64,000 nucleotides of DNA from Pseudooceanicola sp. (lineage in GTDB: Bacteria; Pseudomonadota; Alphaproteobacteria; Rhodobacterales; Rhodobacteraceae). Numbering within the stretch: the first letter of the stretch is position 1; each line of letters opens with the position of its first letter. The stretch spans positions 62,001 to 126,000 of the forward strand of contig NZ_JARGNH010000004.1 in assembly GCF_029213205.1 (NCBI RefSeq), written 5' to 3'. This document shows, piece by piece, positions 37,149-45,938 of this stretch. The notes under the pieces were generated by a model. It saw nothing but the letters and a program-made list of their open reading frames with translations. It was not told the DNA's origin and did no database searches. The position numbers and the translations under genes are program-made.

Positions 37149-39151
37149 CGGGTGTCGGGCGAAGTTCTGGACTCGGGTCGTGACTCATTGTCCGGGCCCA
37201 CGGCGTCCGGCGGCAGCGAATGGCCATGCGGGGTCTTGTCCCAATAGAACGGCACCACCAGCAATTCGAACAGCGCCTTGTAGGCGGCCAGCGACGCCAG
37301 CGGGAAATACAGAATCATCGTCGGCACATAGGGCCAGAGATGCCGGTGAATCGCCCGCCTGGTGCCGAGCACCGCGAGCACCATGTTCAGCCCCTCAGCC
37401 AGCAGGCACAGGTTGAACACCGGCCAGATCACCGTATTGGACACATAATTCGTCATCGGATGTGGCAGGCCGACCGCCACCAGCCAGAAGGTCCAGAGCA
37501 CCGGCCCCAGCAGAAACTGCGCCACCGCGACGGTGAAATGCAGCTGGAACCCCAAGAATCGCCAGGCGCCCAGGGCGCGATACAGGCCGACCGGGCGGCG
37601 CATCTGCACCAGATAGGTGACGATATACCCCTTGATCCAGCGTGAGCGCTGACGGATCCAGCCGACGGGGCGGCAATTGGCCTCTTCGTTGGTGGTGGTG
37701 TCGATGACCTCGGTGCGGTGGCCATAGCGGGCCAGCCGGAACCCGAGATCGGCATCTTCGGTGACATTATGGGCATCCCAGCCGCCGACCTGTTCCAGCG
37801 CGGCGCGGCGCAGGAACAGGGTGGTGCCGCCCAGCGGCACCGCCAGGCCGAGCCGGGCCATGCCGGGCAGCAGCAGGCGGAACCAGGTGTTGTATTCAAT
37901 GGTGAAACAGCGGGCGATCCAGTTTTGCCTTGGGTTATAATAATCCAGTGCTCCCTGCAGGCAGGCGACCTCGGGCGGGGCGGCGGCAAAGCGGGCGGCG
38001 ACGCGCAGCAATTGATCCCGGTCTGGTGCATCTTCGGCGTCATAGATGCCGATCACCTCGCCCCGGCAGAAATCGAGGGTGTAATTCATCGCCCTTGGTT
38101 TGGTGCGCGGGGCGCCGTCGGGCACGGTGACCACCTGCATCCAGTTCGGCAATTCGGCAGCGCCCAGCGCCCGGGCGGTCAGGTCGTCGGTTTCCTCCAG
38201 CGCCAGCAGCACCTCAAGACGGTCGCGCGGGTAGTCCAGCCGCTGCAATCGCTGCACCAGCCGACTGGCGATACAGGGTTCGTGATAGAGCGGCACGATG
38301 ATCGAAATTGTCGGCAGGTCGCTGGGCGGTGACACTGGTTCAACCTGGGGCGGCGCTTGGCGTCCGCTGCCGATCAGCTGCGCCAGGGCTGCGGCGCTGC
38401 GCAGGGTGACAAGGGCGGCCAGGGTGAAAAAGGCTGCGGCGACCAAGGTGGAAAACACCGCGCCGGGCACCAGCGCCACGGCAAATCCGGCAAGGCCGAG
38501 AATGGCCAGCGCCGCAAGTCGCAGACGCAGGCTGGGACGGTAGCTGCGAAAGCTGTCCTCGGGGCGCGGGCGGGCGGCCATGCGGCGGATCAGATGCGCA
38601 CGGTGCCGGGTAGTGACGGCGCCCAGCACCTCGGCGCGCGGGGCCAGAACCGCGCGGGCCGGTCCGATATCGGCGGGCAGAATCGCCGCCAGATTGCGGG
38701 CGGTTTCCGGCTCGGCGGTGGCGCATATCAAGGTGCTGCCGACCCGTCGCCACGGTAGAAAAGCATGTCTGAGGCAGAGCTCTGGCGCGATCAGCCCGGC
38801 CAGCGCCGGATCCGGCGGCATCAGGGTCAGCGCCACCTGGTCCAGGTCGAGGATGCGCGCCGCGCCGTCGAGCATCGCCGCTTCGCTGAGACCACCGGCG
38901 CGAAACAGCTCGTTCAGCGCGGCCAGCGCTTGCCCGGGTTCGGCGCTGCGACGACGGTCGCGGATTGGCTGGGGCGCGGAGGGGGGAACTGCGAGGTCGG
39001 GTTGATCGGGTTGCGGCGCCTCCGGCATCGGCAATTTCGGCGAAACCGTCACCAGACGATGCGCGCTCTGCACTGCCAGGCGATGCGGCACCTGCCGCCC
39101 CGCCGCCATGCCCGGCCCGCGTTTGCGAAATGATCTGAGTTCGGACGCCAC
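37082..39151 (-). CDS. Family-2 glycosyltransferase with N-terminal GspE_N/MshEN-like domain
   Basis: About 689 aa from GTG 39151, which follows GGGGGA; an ATG at 39109 is an alternative. Residues about 75-190 resemble the c-di-GMP-binding or assembly MshEN/T2SSE-N fold (ALNELFRAGGLSEAAMLDG, LCLRHAFLPWRRVGSTLICATAEP). Then two membrane helices and a GT2 domain: IIVPLYHEP, GIYDAEDAPD, TEDADLGFRLARYG and QRSRWIKGY (D, DxD, D, QxxRW). At least three further membrane helices follow. The architecture is of processive or envelope polysaccharide synthases. Product unknown. Confidence 0.88.
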   Translation of the reverse strand: MASELRSFRKRGPGMAAGRQVPHRLAVQSAHRLVTVSPKLPMPEAPQPDQPDLAVPPSAPQPIRDRRRSAEPGQALAALNELFRAGGLSEAAMLDGAARILDLDQVALTLMPPDPALAGLIAPELCLRHAFLPWRRVGSTLICATAEPETARNLAAILPADIGPARAVLAPRAEVLGAVTTRHRAHLIRRMAARPRPEDSFRSYRPSLRLRLAALAILGLAGFAVALVPGAVFSTLVAAAFFTLAALVTLRSAAALAQLIGSGRQAPPQVEPVSPPSDLPTISIIVPLYHEPCIASRLVQRLQRLDYPRDRLEVLLALEETDDLTARALGAAELPNWMQVVTVPDGAPRTKPRAMNYTLDFCRGEVIGIYDAEDAPDRDQLLRVAARFAAAPPEVACLQGALDYYNPRQNWIARCFTIEYNTWFRLLLPGMARLGLAVPLGGTTLFLRRAALEQVGGWDAHNVTEDADLGFRLARYGHRTEVIDTTTNEEANCRPVGWIRQRSRWIKGYIVTYLVQMRRPVGLYRALGAWRFLGFQLHFTVAVAQFLLGPVLWTFWLVAVGLPHPMTNYVSNTVIWPVFNLCLLAEGLNMVLAVLGTRRAIHRHLWPYVPTMILYFPLASLAAYKALFELLVVPFYWDKTPHGHSLPPDAVGPDNESRPESRTSPDTRYATGATPPESSLSRVMNAFDI

Positions 39152-39224
39152 GATTCCCCCACCGCTGAGCACTGCAACCAGTGAGGGAGGTCGAGGTAAA
39201 GGTAGTGCTAACAAATAGTTATCA

Positions 39225-39257
39225 AATCCTTAATTCGGGCTTTGCCGATTAAGGATT
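39225..39257. promoter_or_regulatory. Perfect 10-bp inverted repeat between carA and the glycosyltransferase
   Basis: AATCCTTAAT (39225-39234) and ATTAAGGATT (39248-39257), 13 nt apart. It lies 74 nt upstream of the glycosyltransferase start and 54 nt after the carA stop. AT-rich arms argue against an intrinsic terminator and for an operator. Confidence 0.4.
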
Positions 39258-39310
39258 GATCACAGAGAGCGGTGACGGCCCGGCTTGCCCGGGTCCGGTC
39301 TGGTTGAGTT

Positions 39311-40462
39311 TTAGGCGGCGTCCATCAGGGCGACGAAACGCTCGAACAGATAGAAACTGTCCTGCGGTCCGGGGCTGGCCTCGGGGTGGTATTGCACCGA
39401 AAACACCGGGCGGCCGTCCAGACGGATGCCGCAATTGGAGCCGTCGAACAGTGACACATGGGTTTCCATCACCCCGGCGGGCAGGGACTGGCTGTCGACG
39501 GCAAAGCCGTGGTTCATCGAAGTGATTTCGACTTTCCCGGTTTCCAAATCCTTAACCGGATGGTTGGCGCCATGGTGGCCGTGATTCATTTTCACCGTCG
39601 CCGCACCCAGCGCCAGCGCCAGCATCTGATGGCCGAGGCAGATGCCAAAGACCGGCAGATCGGTGGCCAGAACCGTCTGGATCATCGGCACCGCATAGGT
39701 GCCGGTCGCCGCCGGATCGCCGGGGCCATTGGACAGGAACACCCCGTCCGGCTGATGCGCCAGCACTTCGGCGGCGGTGGCCGTGGCCGGCAGAACCGTG
39801 ACGTCGCAGCCCGCCGAGGCGAGGCAGCGCAGGATATTGCGTTTGGCGCCGAAATCGATCGCCACCACCTTGTGGCGGGCATTGTCCTGACGGGCATAGC
39901 CCTGCGGCCAGGCCCAACGCATTTCGTCCCAGCGATAGGATTGTGCACAGGTGACCTCTTTCGCCAGGTCGAGCCCGGTCAAGCCGGGAAATGCCCGGGC
40001 GCGGGCCACCAGCGCGGCAATATCGAACTTGCCCTCAGGATCATGGGCCAGCGCCACATGCGGCGCGCCCTGCTGGCGAATGGCGCGGGTCAGGCGGCGG
40101 GTGTCGATGCCGCCGATGGCGATGCGGCCGCGGGCGGCCAGCCAATCCGACAGCGCCCCGGCGGCGCGCCAGCTTGACGGCTCGGTCGGGTCCCATTTCA
40201 CCACCATGCCGTCGGCAACCGGATCGGCGGTTTCGTCATCATCCGGGTTCACCCCGACATTGCCGATATGGGGAAAGGTAAAGGTGACGATTTGCCCGGC
40301 ATAGGAGGGATCAGTCATGATCTCCTGATAGCCACTCATCGCGGTGTTGAAACAGAGCTCGGCCTGGGTTTCGCCGGTCGCGCCGAAACCTTTGCCATAA
40401 AAGATCGTGCCATCGGCAAGGGCGAGGCAGGCGGTGGGGGTCGAGGCTTGGGGCTGCGGCAT
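39311..40462 (-). CDS. carA: Carbamoyl-phosphate synthase small (glutaminase) subunit
   Basis: Hydrolyses glutamine and passes ammonia to CarB for carbamoyl phosphate (arginine, pyrimidines). 383 aa from ATG 40462; a TTG upstream is less likely. ALADGTIFYGKGFGATG, NTAMSGYQEIMTDPSYAGQIV and the class-I amidotransferase triad GICLGHQMLA (Cys) and VQYHPEASPGP (His, Glu) are present. No carB adjacent. Divergent from yqeY. Confidence 0.97.
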   Translation of the reverse strand: MPQPQASTPTACLALADGTIFYGKGFGATGETQAELCFNTAMSGYQEIMTDPSYAGQIVTFTFPHIGNVGVNPDDDETADPVADGMVVKWDPTEPSSWRAAGALSDWLAARGRIAIGGIDTRRLTRAIRQQGAPHVALAHDPEGKFDIAALVARARAFPGLTGLDLAKEVTCAQSYRWDEMRWAWPQGYARQDNARHKVVAIDFGAKRNILRCLASAGCDVTVLPATATAAEVLAHQPDGVFLSNGPGDPAATGTYAVPMIQTVLATDLPVFGICLGHQMLALALGAATVKMNHGHHGANHPVKDLETGKVEITSMNHGFAVDSQSLPAGVMETHVSLFDGSNCGIRLDGRPVFSVQYHPEASPGPQDSFYLFERFVALMDAA

Positions 40463-40648
40463 GGGCGGATCCGTCCGGGCTGGCAAATTCGCGCGACCCT
40501 AGTGCCGGGCCATGGGGGGGTCAAGGGCTGGCTGGCGGCGCAAACGCCGCGTCGCAGCATTCCGGGCGGTGCCGTGCAGGAAAGGTTGTTTTGGGTGGCG
40601 GGATTCGATATGAGGCAGGCTTGTCACTCAGTCCAGGGGATGGGACCG

Positions 40649-41116
40649 ATGGAACTACGCGCTCGTGTCACGGCGGCCCTCAAGGTCGCGATGAAGGAAC
40701 GTGCGGCCGAAAGGCTCAGCACCCTGCGGCTGATCAGCGCCGCAATCAAGGACAAGGATATCGAGGCGCGCGGCGATGGCCGCGAGGATGGCGTCGGCGA
40801 CGACGAGGTGCTGGCGATTCTTGGCAAGATGGTCAAACAACGCCAGGAAAGTGCGCGCGCCTATGAAGAGGGCGGGCGGATCGATCTGGCCGAACGTGAA
40901 TTGTCGGAAATCAGCATCATCGAGGAATTCCTGCCCCGGCAGCTGAACGATGACGAAGTCGCCAAGGCGGTCGATACCGCGATTTCCGAAACCGGCGCGG
41001 AATCGATCCGCGACATGGGCCGGGTGATGGGGGCGTTGAAGTCGAAATACACCGGTCAGATGGATTTCGGCGCGGTCGGCCCGCAGATCAAGACCCGGCT
41101 CTGCACCGCAGGCTGA
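40649..41116 (+). CDS. GatB/YqeY domain protein
   Basis: 155 aa from ATG 40649 (MELRARV), with AGGGGA upstream; an ATG at 40640 is possible. Full-length YqeY fold: LRARVTAALKVAMKERAAERLSTLRLISAAIKDKDIEARG, KMVKQRQESARAYEEGGR, EFLPRQLNDDEV and MGRVMGALKSKYTGQMDF. The domain resembles the tRNA-binding tail of GatB and is assumed to bind tRNA-like substrates; function is not established. Often found next to carA in alphaproteobacteria. Confidence 0.94.
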   Translation: MELRARVTAALKVAMKERAAERLSTLRLISAAIKDKDIEARGDGREDGVGDDEVLAILGKMVKQRQESARAYEEGGRIDLAERELSEISIIEEFLPRQLNDDEVAKAVDTAISETGAESIRDMGRVMGALKSKYTGQMDFGAVGPQIKTRLCTAG

Positions 41117-41135
41117 TCTGGCCGACGGCCGCGGC

Positions 41136-41975
41136 TCAGCCCGCCTCGGCGCGGGCTGACATGGTCACCACATCGTCAGTCAGGCGACGCACCCGCAGAT
41201 AGAGCATGCCGTCTTTCTCACGCGCCTCGACATGCACGCTGTGCCCGACAATCAGCGGCGACAGGCCGCGATAGCTGAACCGGCGCGGAATCGCACCAAG
41301 CTGCGCGGTGGCGAGGTTCTGCAGCCAGACCGCCTGCAACGGCCCATGCACCACCAGCCCGTCATAGCCCTCGACCTCGCGGGCATAGGCGGCATCGTAA
41401 TGGATCCGGTGGCCGTTGAAGGTCAGCGCCGAATAGCGAAACAGCAGCACCGGGTCCGGGGTGATTTCCCAATGGGCGAGGACCTGCCAGGATTCGGCCT
41501 GCGGTGGCAGCGGCGCCGGTGCGGAGGGATCGGGATCCTGACGATAGACCAGATCCTGACGCTCGCGCAGCACCAGATTTCCGCTGACACTATACTCGTG
41601 GTCGACGGCAACAAAGCCAAGCGGCCCGCTGCGGCCGTCTTTGAACGAGACGCTGCGGATGATCGAGGTCTTGGTGACCTCGTCATCGACGGCAAAGGCG
41701 CCCAGCCATTCGATCTCGCCCCCGGCCCACATTCGGCGCGGCAATGGCAAGGCAGGCAGGAACTGCCCGGGGCGCGGGTGGCCGTCGCGGCCCAGGTCCG
41801 GCGCCGCGACCGCCTCGGGGGTGAGGCACCAGTGATAGCCGGGCGGCACCGCGCCCGGACCCGGCGCAACAGCCAGGCCTCCGGCCAGGGCAATGCGGAA
41901 TTCGTTCAGCATCCGCGGGGTAATCCGGTCTGTCCGCACGAACTGCCGCCCGATCCAATCGTCGTAATCGCCCAT
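41136..41975 (-). CDS. MaoC/FAS1-like hotdog dehydratase, mesaconyl-C4-CoA hydratase-like
   Basis: 279 aa from ATG 41975 (MGDYDDWIGRQ). The N-terminal FAS1-like hotdog half includes AGGEIEWLGAFAVDDEVTKTSII. The C-terminal half has the hydratase motif FNGHRIHYDAAYAREVEGYDGLVVHGPLQ-type sequence, as in mesaconyl-C4-CoA and itaconyl-CoA hydratases. These act in the 3-hydroxypropionate cycle or in itaconate/methylaspartate side routes. No partner genes lie next to it, so the CoA substrate is open. Confidence 0.85.
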   Translation of the reverse strand: MGDYDDWIGRQFVRTDRITPRMLNEFRIALAGGLAVAPGPGAVPPGYHWCLTPEAVAAPDLGRDGHPRPGQFLPALPLPRRMWAGGEIEWLGAFAVDDEVTKTSIIRSVSFKDGRSGPLGFVAVDHEYSVSGNLVLRERQDLVYRQDPDPSAPAPLPPQAESWQVLAHWEITPDPVLLFRYSALTFNGHRIHYDAAYAREVEGYDGLVVHGPLQAVWLQNLATAQLGAIPRRFSYRGLSPLIVGHSVHVEAREKDGMLYLRVRRLTDDVVTMSARAEAG

Positions 41976-42038
41976 CTTATCCTCCGCTTGCTGAGTGGAT
42001 GATATCGCCGTTCCGGGCCCGGGACCAGCCGCACAACA

Positions 42039-42071
42039 CGACGAATTGCGCCGCGCCTGCGCAATTCGTCG
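42039..42071. repeat. Perfect 13-bp inverted repeat (hairpin)
   Basis: CGACGAATTGCGC (42039-42051) and GCGCAATTCGTCG (42059-42071) around a 7-nt loop. It directly abuts a 12-bp tandem repeat. There is no T tract. It lies between the hydratase-like gene start and ctaD. Confidence 0.75.
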
Positions 42072-42142
42072 GCCATTCCACCGGCCATTCCACCGGCCAT
42101 TCCACCGGCCATTCCACCGGCCATTCAACTGGCCCTTTCAAC
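42071..42142. repeat. 12-bp tandem repeat (minisatellite)
   Basis: Unit GGCCATTCCACC: four perfect copies at 42071-42118, then two degenerate ones (GGCCATTCAACT, GGCCCTTTCAAC) to 42142. Open in several frames on both strands only because the period is a multiple of three; not considered coding. It could vary in copy number and alter spacing upstream of ctaD. Confidence 0.85.
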
Positions 42143-42241
42143 GGGCCGTTACCGGCAAAGCCATTCCCGTCCATCACCCGATCCGACCGGCACCCGCCCC
42201 GCCGCGGCGCTTGGACCTAGGGCAGGGTGCGACACATTAGT

Positions 42242-42255
42242 TTGATCTGCGTCAA
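42242..42255. promoter_or_regulatory. Fnr-type box upstream of ctaD
   Basis: TTGAT-CTGC-GTCAA matches the FnrL/FnrP consensus TTGAT-N4-ATCAA in nine of ten positions. It lies 101-114 nt before the ctaD ATG. Rhodobacter and Paracoccus Fnr proteins adjust oxidase genes to oxygen, so oxygen-dependent control of ctaD is likely. Confidence 0.7.
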
Positions 42256-42355
42256 ATCCGTCCATTGCCCGCGCCCCAAAGGCGGACTAAAACATCGGCA
42301 AAGTTGTTGGTCTGACTCTCGGACCAGTTGAACACGGGCAAACAGGAGGCAACGC

Positions 42356-44026
42356 ATGGCGGACGCAGCCATTCACGGCCATGACCATCATGATGATCGC
42401 GGGTTCTTTACCCGATGGTTCATGTCCACGAACCACAAGGATATCGGGATCCTCTACCTCGTCGTTTCGGCGTTGGTGGGCCTCGTCTCGGTCCTCTTCA
42501 CCGTCTACATGCGGATGGAGCTGATGCAGCCGGGGGTGCAATACATGTGCCTCGAAGGCGCGCGGTTCATCGCCTCGGATGCGCCCTGCACGCCGAACGG
42601 CCACCTTTGGAACGTGCTGATCACCTACCACGGCGTGCTGATGATGTTCTTTGTTGTCATTCCCGCGCTGTTTGGCGGTTTTGGCAACTATTTCATGCCG
42701 TTGCAGATCGGCGCGCCGGATATGGCGTTCCCGCGGATGAACAACCTGTCCTTCTGGATGTATGTGACTGGCACCGCACTCGGCGTCTGTTCGCTGCTGG
42801 CGCCGGGAGGCGATGGGCAGCTTGGATCGGGTGTCGGCTGGGTGCTCTACCCGCCGCTGTCAGTGAACGAAGGCGGCATGTCGATGGATCTGGCGATCTT
42901 CGCGGTGCACGTCTCGGGTGCCTCGTCGATCCTGGGTGCGATCAACATGATCACCACCTTCCTGAACATGCGCGCCCCGGGGATGACCCTGTTCAAAGTG
43001 CCACTGTTCGCCTGGTCGGTGTTTATCACCTCTTGGCTGATCCTTCTGTCACTGCCGGTTCTGGCTGGTGCCATCACCATGCTGCTGACCGACCGTAACT
43101 TCGGAACGACCTTCTTTGATCCGGCAGGCGGCGGGGATCCGATCCTCTACCAGCATATCCTGTGGTTCTTTGGCCATCCGGAGGTCTATATCATCATCCT
43201 CCCCGGCTTTGGCATCATCTCTCACGTCATCGCCACCTTCTCGAAAAAGCCGATCTTTGGCTATCTGCCGATGGTTCTGGCGCTGATCGCGATCGGGGTT
43301 CTGGGCTTTGTCGTCTGGGCGCACCACATGTATACGGTGGGTCTGTCGCTGAGCCAGCAAAGCTACTTCATGCTGGCCACCATGGTGATCGCGGTGCCGA
43401 CGGGGGTGAAGGTGTTCAGCTGGATCGCCACGATGTGGGGCGGGTCGATTGAATTCAAAACCCCGATGCTCTGGGCCTTTGGCTTTCTGTTCCTGTTCAC
43501 CGTTGGCGGTGTCACCGGTGTGGTGCTCAGCCAGGCGGCGGTCGACCGGGCCTATCACGACACCTATTACGTGGTGGCGCATTTCCACTATGTGATGAGC
43601 CTTGGCGCGATCTTCGCGATCTTTGCCGGCATCTATTTCTGGTTCGGCAAGATGACCGGCCGGCAATATCCGGAATGGGCGGGCAAGCTGCACTTCTGGG
43701 CGATGTTCATTGGTGCCAACCTGACCTTCTTCCCGCAGCACTTCCTCGGTCGTCAGGGCATGCCGCGCCGCTATATCGACTATCCCGAGGCGTTTGCGCA
43801 TTGGAACTATGTCTCGTCGATGGGGGCGTTCCTGTCCTTTGCGTCCTTCGTGTTCTTCTTTGGCATCGTGATCTACACGCTGACTCGCGGCGCCAAGGTC
43901 ACCGAGAACAACTACTGGAACGAATATGCTGACACGCTGGAATGGACGCTGTCCTCGCCACCGCCGGAGCATACATTCGAGATTCTTCCCAAACGGGAAG
44001 ACTGGGACAAAGGCCACGCGCATTAA
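42356..44026 (+). CDS. ctaD: Cytochrome c oxidase subunit I (aa3 type)
   Basis: Catalytic subunit with heme a, heme a3 and CuB, twelve membrane helices, 556 aa. [12 protein letters not shown] start, low-spin heme His in [12 protein letters not shown]-channel [20 protein letters not shown], then [17 protein letters not shown] carrying the proton-channel Glu (E276) and the His-Tyr cross-link. [10 protein letters not shown] and [10 protein letters not shown] give further ligands. The N-terminus is His/Asp-rich (HGHDHHDD). The other subunits are not in the window, a split arrangement known in Paracoccus and Rhodobacter. Ends with a strong terminator. Confidence 0.98.
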   Translation: MADAAIHGHDHHDDRGFFTRWFMSTNHKDIGILYLVVSALVGLVSVLFTVYMRMELMQPGVQYMCLEGARFIASDAPCTPNGHLWNVLITYHGVLMMFFVVIPALFGGFGNYFMPLQIGAPDMAFPRMNNLSFWMYVTGTALGVCSLLAPGGDGQLGSGVGWVLYPPLSVNEGGMSMDLAIFAVHVSGASSILGAINMITTFLNMRAPGMTLFKVPLFAWSVFITSWLILLSLPVLAGAITMLLTDRNFGTTFFDPAGGGDPILYQHILWFFGHPEVYIIILPGFGIISHVIATFSKKPIFGYLPMVLALIAIGVLGFVVWAHHMYTVGLSLSQQSYFMLATMVIAVPTGVKVFSWIATMWGGSIEFKTPMLWAFGFLFLFTVGGVTGVVLSQAAVDRAYHDTYYVVAHFHYVMSLGAIFAIFAGIYFWFGKMTGRQYPEWAGKLHFWAMFIGANLTFFPQHFLGRQGMPRRYIDYPEAFAHWNYVSSMGAFLSFASFVFFFGIVIYTLTRGAKVTENNYWNEYADTLEWTLSSPPPEHTFEILPKREDWDKGHAH

Positions 44027-44054
44027 TCCGCGCCTGACCCGGATCAGATAGAAC

Positions 44055-44084
44055 GGGCCCCGGCGGAAACGTCGGGGCCCTTTT
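44055..44084 (+). terminator. Rho-independent terminator of ctaD
   Basis: GGGCCCCG (44055-44062), loop of 10 nt, CGGGGCCC (44073-44080), then TTTT (44081-44084). Confidence 0.92.
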
Positions 44085-44120
44085 GGTTTCCGCCAGATTG
44101 GCGCAGCTTGGGTTCCTTTC

Positions 44121-44672
44121 ATGGTATTTCTGCATTCCACCCCACATGCGGCCATGGTTGCCGGTCCGCTCAGCCGGACGCTGTGGCTGATTGGCGTGCC
44201 CGCCGTTGCCGGGTTCTGGTGGGGGGCGCAGGACCGCAATTTGTTGCCCTCGGCGCTGCTGTTCGGGGCCGCGGCGGCGCTGGCCCCGGCGGCGCTGTTC
44301 GAAATGGCCCTGCCGGTGGTGCTGTCGCATAATCCCGGTGGCGGCGCGGGCATGGTGCAGGTGTTCCTGCTTGGCCTGCGCGCCCTGCTGCTCGTCGGGA
44401 TTGCCGCGACGCTGGCGCAATGGTTGCGGCGGTTGGCCTTGCAGAGCATTGCGCTGCCGATCGGCCCGCTGGTGGCGCTGTTCGTGGCGTTTTACGCGGC
44501 GATGATCGCGCCGCGCCCGACCTTGTTGAGCGAAACTTTTGCGCCCGGCGTCGGCGGCGCCGGGGACCCGCTGGCAGCGCTGACGCTGATCCTGCCGATT
44601 GCCCCCTGGATCGCTGCCGTCGCCCTGGGCGGGATTGCTGCGGTGGTGTTTCATGCGCGGCGGGTGCGTTAG
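44121..44672 (+). CDS. Multi-pass membrane protein, unknown
   Basis: 183 aa with four or five hydrophobic segments (about 15-35, 43-68, 78-103, 112-130, 152-178). The N-terminus MVFLHSTPHAAMVAGPL is not a cleaved signal. I recognise no family. It is followed after 6 nt by the DUF2244 gene, with which it is probably co-transcribed. GC-rich coding with normal third positions supports a real gene. The start at ATG 44121 is uncertain. Confidence 0.65.
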   Translation: MVFLHSTPHAAMVAGPLSRTLWLIGVPAVAGFWWGAQDRNLLPSALLFGAAAALAPAALFEMALPVVLSHNPGGGAGMVQVFLLGLRALLLVGIAATLAQWLRRLALQSIALPIGPLVALFVAFYAAMIAPRPTLLSETFAPGVGGAGDPLAALTLILPIAPWIAAVALGGIAAVVFHARRVR

Positions 44673-44678
44673 GCCGCA

Positions 44679-45173
44679 ATGCCCTATGAATGGTCCAACA
44701 GTCACCGCCGCCTGACGCTTTGGCCGCACCGCTCATTGCCGTTGCGCGGTTTCGCCGTGGTGATCGGGTTGTTCTTTGTGCTGGCGATGGTGCCGATGTT
44801 TGCGTTGATCGGCACGGTGTTCCTCTGGACCTTGCTGCCCTTCGGATTGGCCGCGCTGGCGGCACTCTGGCTCGGGCTGCGGCTGAACTATCGCGCCGGG
44901 GACATCATCGAAACACTGGAGATCGGGCCGGAGCGGGTGGTGCTGCTGCGCCGGAATCCGGACCGGAGCGAACTGAGCTGGACCTGCAACAGCTATTGGG
45001 CGCGGGCCGAGCTGCATCTGCGTGGCGGGCCAGTTCCGAATTACGTCACGCTGACCGGCAATGGTCGCCAGGTCGAGATCGGCGCCTTTCTGAGCGAGGG
45101 CGAGCGGCGGGCGCTTTATGGTGAGCTGGCCTCGGCGCTGGCGGAGCAGAAGGGCCGGGGCGCACCGGGTTGA
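44679..45173 (+). CDS. DUF2244 membrane protein
   Basis: 164 aa of the DUF2244 family, often near cytochrome oxidase genes in alphaproteobacteria. NSHRRLTLWPHRSLPLRGF precedes two membrane helices (about 25-70). The cytosolic part has ETLEIGPERVVLLRRNP, TCNSYWARAELH, VPNYVTLTGNGRQVEIGAFLSEGER. Molecular role unknown; its context near ctaD suggests oxidase or membrane work. Confidence 0.88.
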   Translation: MPYEWSNSHRRLTLWPHRSLPLRGFAVVIGLFFVLAMVPMFALIGTVFLWTLLPFGLAALAALWLGLRLNYRAGDIIETLEIGPERVVLLRRNPDRSELSWTCNSYWARAELHLRGGPVPNYVTLTGNGRQVEIGAFLSEGERRALYGELASALAEQKGRGAPG

Positions 45174-45182
45174 TCCGGGCGC

Positions 45183-45908
45183 CTAGGCCTCGCCAAACAC
45201 CTCGACAAATTGCCGCTGCAACGCCAGATCCAGATCCGCCATCGTCACCGGCAGCCCAAGATCGACCAGCGAAGTCACCCCATGGCCGCTGATCCCGCAG
45301 GGCACGATGCCGTCGAAATGGCTGAGGTCCGGTTCGACATTGATCGAGATGCCGTGAAAGCTGACCCATTTGCGCAGCCTTATACCGATGGCGGCGATCT
45401 TGTCCTCGCGCGGGGAGCCATCGGGCAGGGGGGCCTTGTCCGGGCGGGCGATCCAGACCCCGACCCGGCCATCGCGGATTTCTCCGCGCAGGTTGAATTC
45501 GCCCAAGGTGGCGATCACCCAGGCCTCGAGCTGTTGCACGAACCGACGCACGTCGCGGCCACGGCGGCCGACATCCAGCATCACATAGATTACCCGCTGG
45601 CCCGGCCCGTGATAGGTGTATTGGCCGCCGCGCTTGCTGACATGCACCGGGAACCGGTCGGGGTCGGTCAGATCGGCAGGCTTGGCCGAGGTGCCGGCGG
45701 TGTAGAGCGGCGGATGTTCCAGCAGCCAGATGCATTCCGGCGCGGTGCCGGCTGCGATCGCCTCGGCCCGCGCCTCCATAAAGGCGACAGCGGTGGCGTA
45801 ATCCGTCAGCCCCTCGGACAGGCGCCATTCGGGTGCCGTCAGAGGGCTGGCGCTATTGCGCGTCGTTTTTGTCGCCACAGGCGTGATTCGGGTATAAACT
45901 GGGTCCAT
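45183..45908 (-). CDS. lipB: Octanoyl-[acyl-carrier-protein] transferase (lipoate biosynthesis)
   Basis: Transfers octanoyl from ACP to lipoyl domains before sulfur insertion by LipA. 241 aa: [62 protein letters not shown] and [17 protein letters not shown] with the catalytic Cys (C204). The ATG at 45908 is 31 nt from the divergent start of the next gene, so the two share a very short control region. Confidence 0.96.
   Translation of the reverse strand: MDPVYTRITPVATKTTRNSASPLTAPEWRLSEGLTDYATAVAFMEARAEAIAAGTAPECIWLLEHPPLYTAGTSAKPADLTDPDRFPVHVSKRGGQYTYHGPGQRVIYVMLDVGRRGRDVRRFVQQLEAWVIATLGEFNLRGEIRDGRVGVWIARPDKAPLPDGSPREDKIAAIGIRLRKWVSFHGISINVEPDLSHFDGIVPCGISGHGVTSLVDLGLPVTMADLDLALQRQFVEVFGEA
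45869..45898 (+). promoter_or_regulatory. Possible promoter inside the lipB start
   Basis: TTGTCG (45869-45874), 18 nt, TATAAA (45893-45898). It would drive the divergent gene at 45939 and lies in the first codons of lipB, as expected when the gap is only 30 bp. Confidence 0.35.
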
Positions 45909-45938
45909 TGCGACAAGGTTATATATGGAGTGATCAGG

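Noticed and set aside
39225-39257. CtrA site or intrinsic terminator for the AT-rich palindrome
   Set aside because: TTAA-N7-TTAA spacing is not met, and the arms are too AT-rich with no T tract for a terminator.
42071-42142. CRISPR-like array
   Set aside because: Repeats are 12 bp, head-to-tail without spacers, and no cas genes are present; it is a minisatellite.
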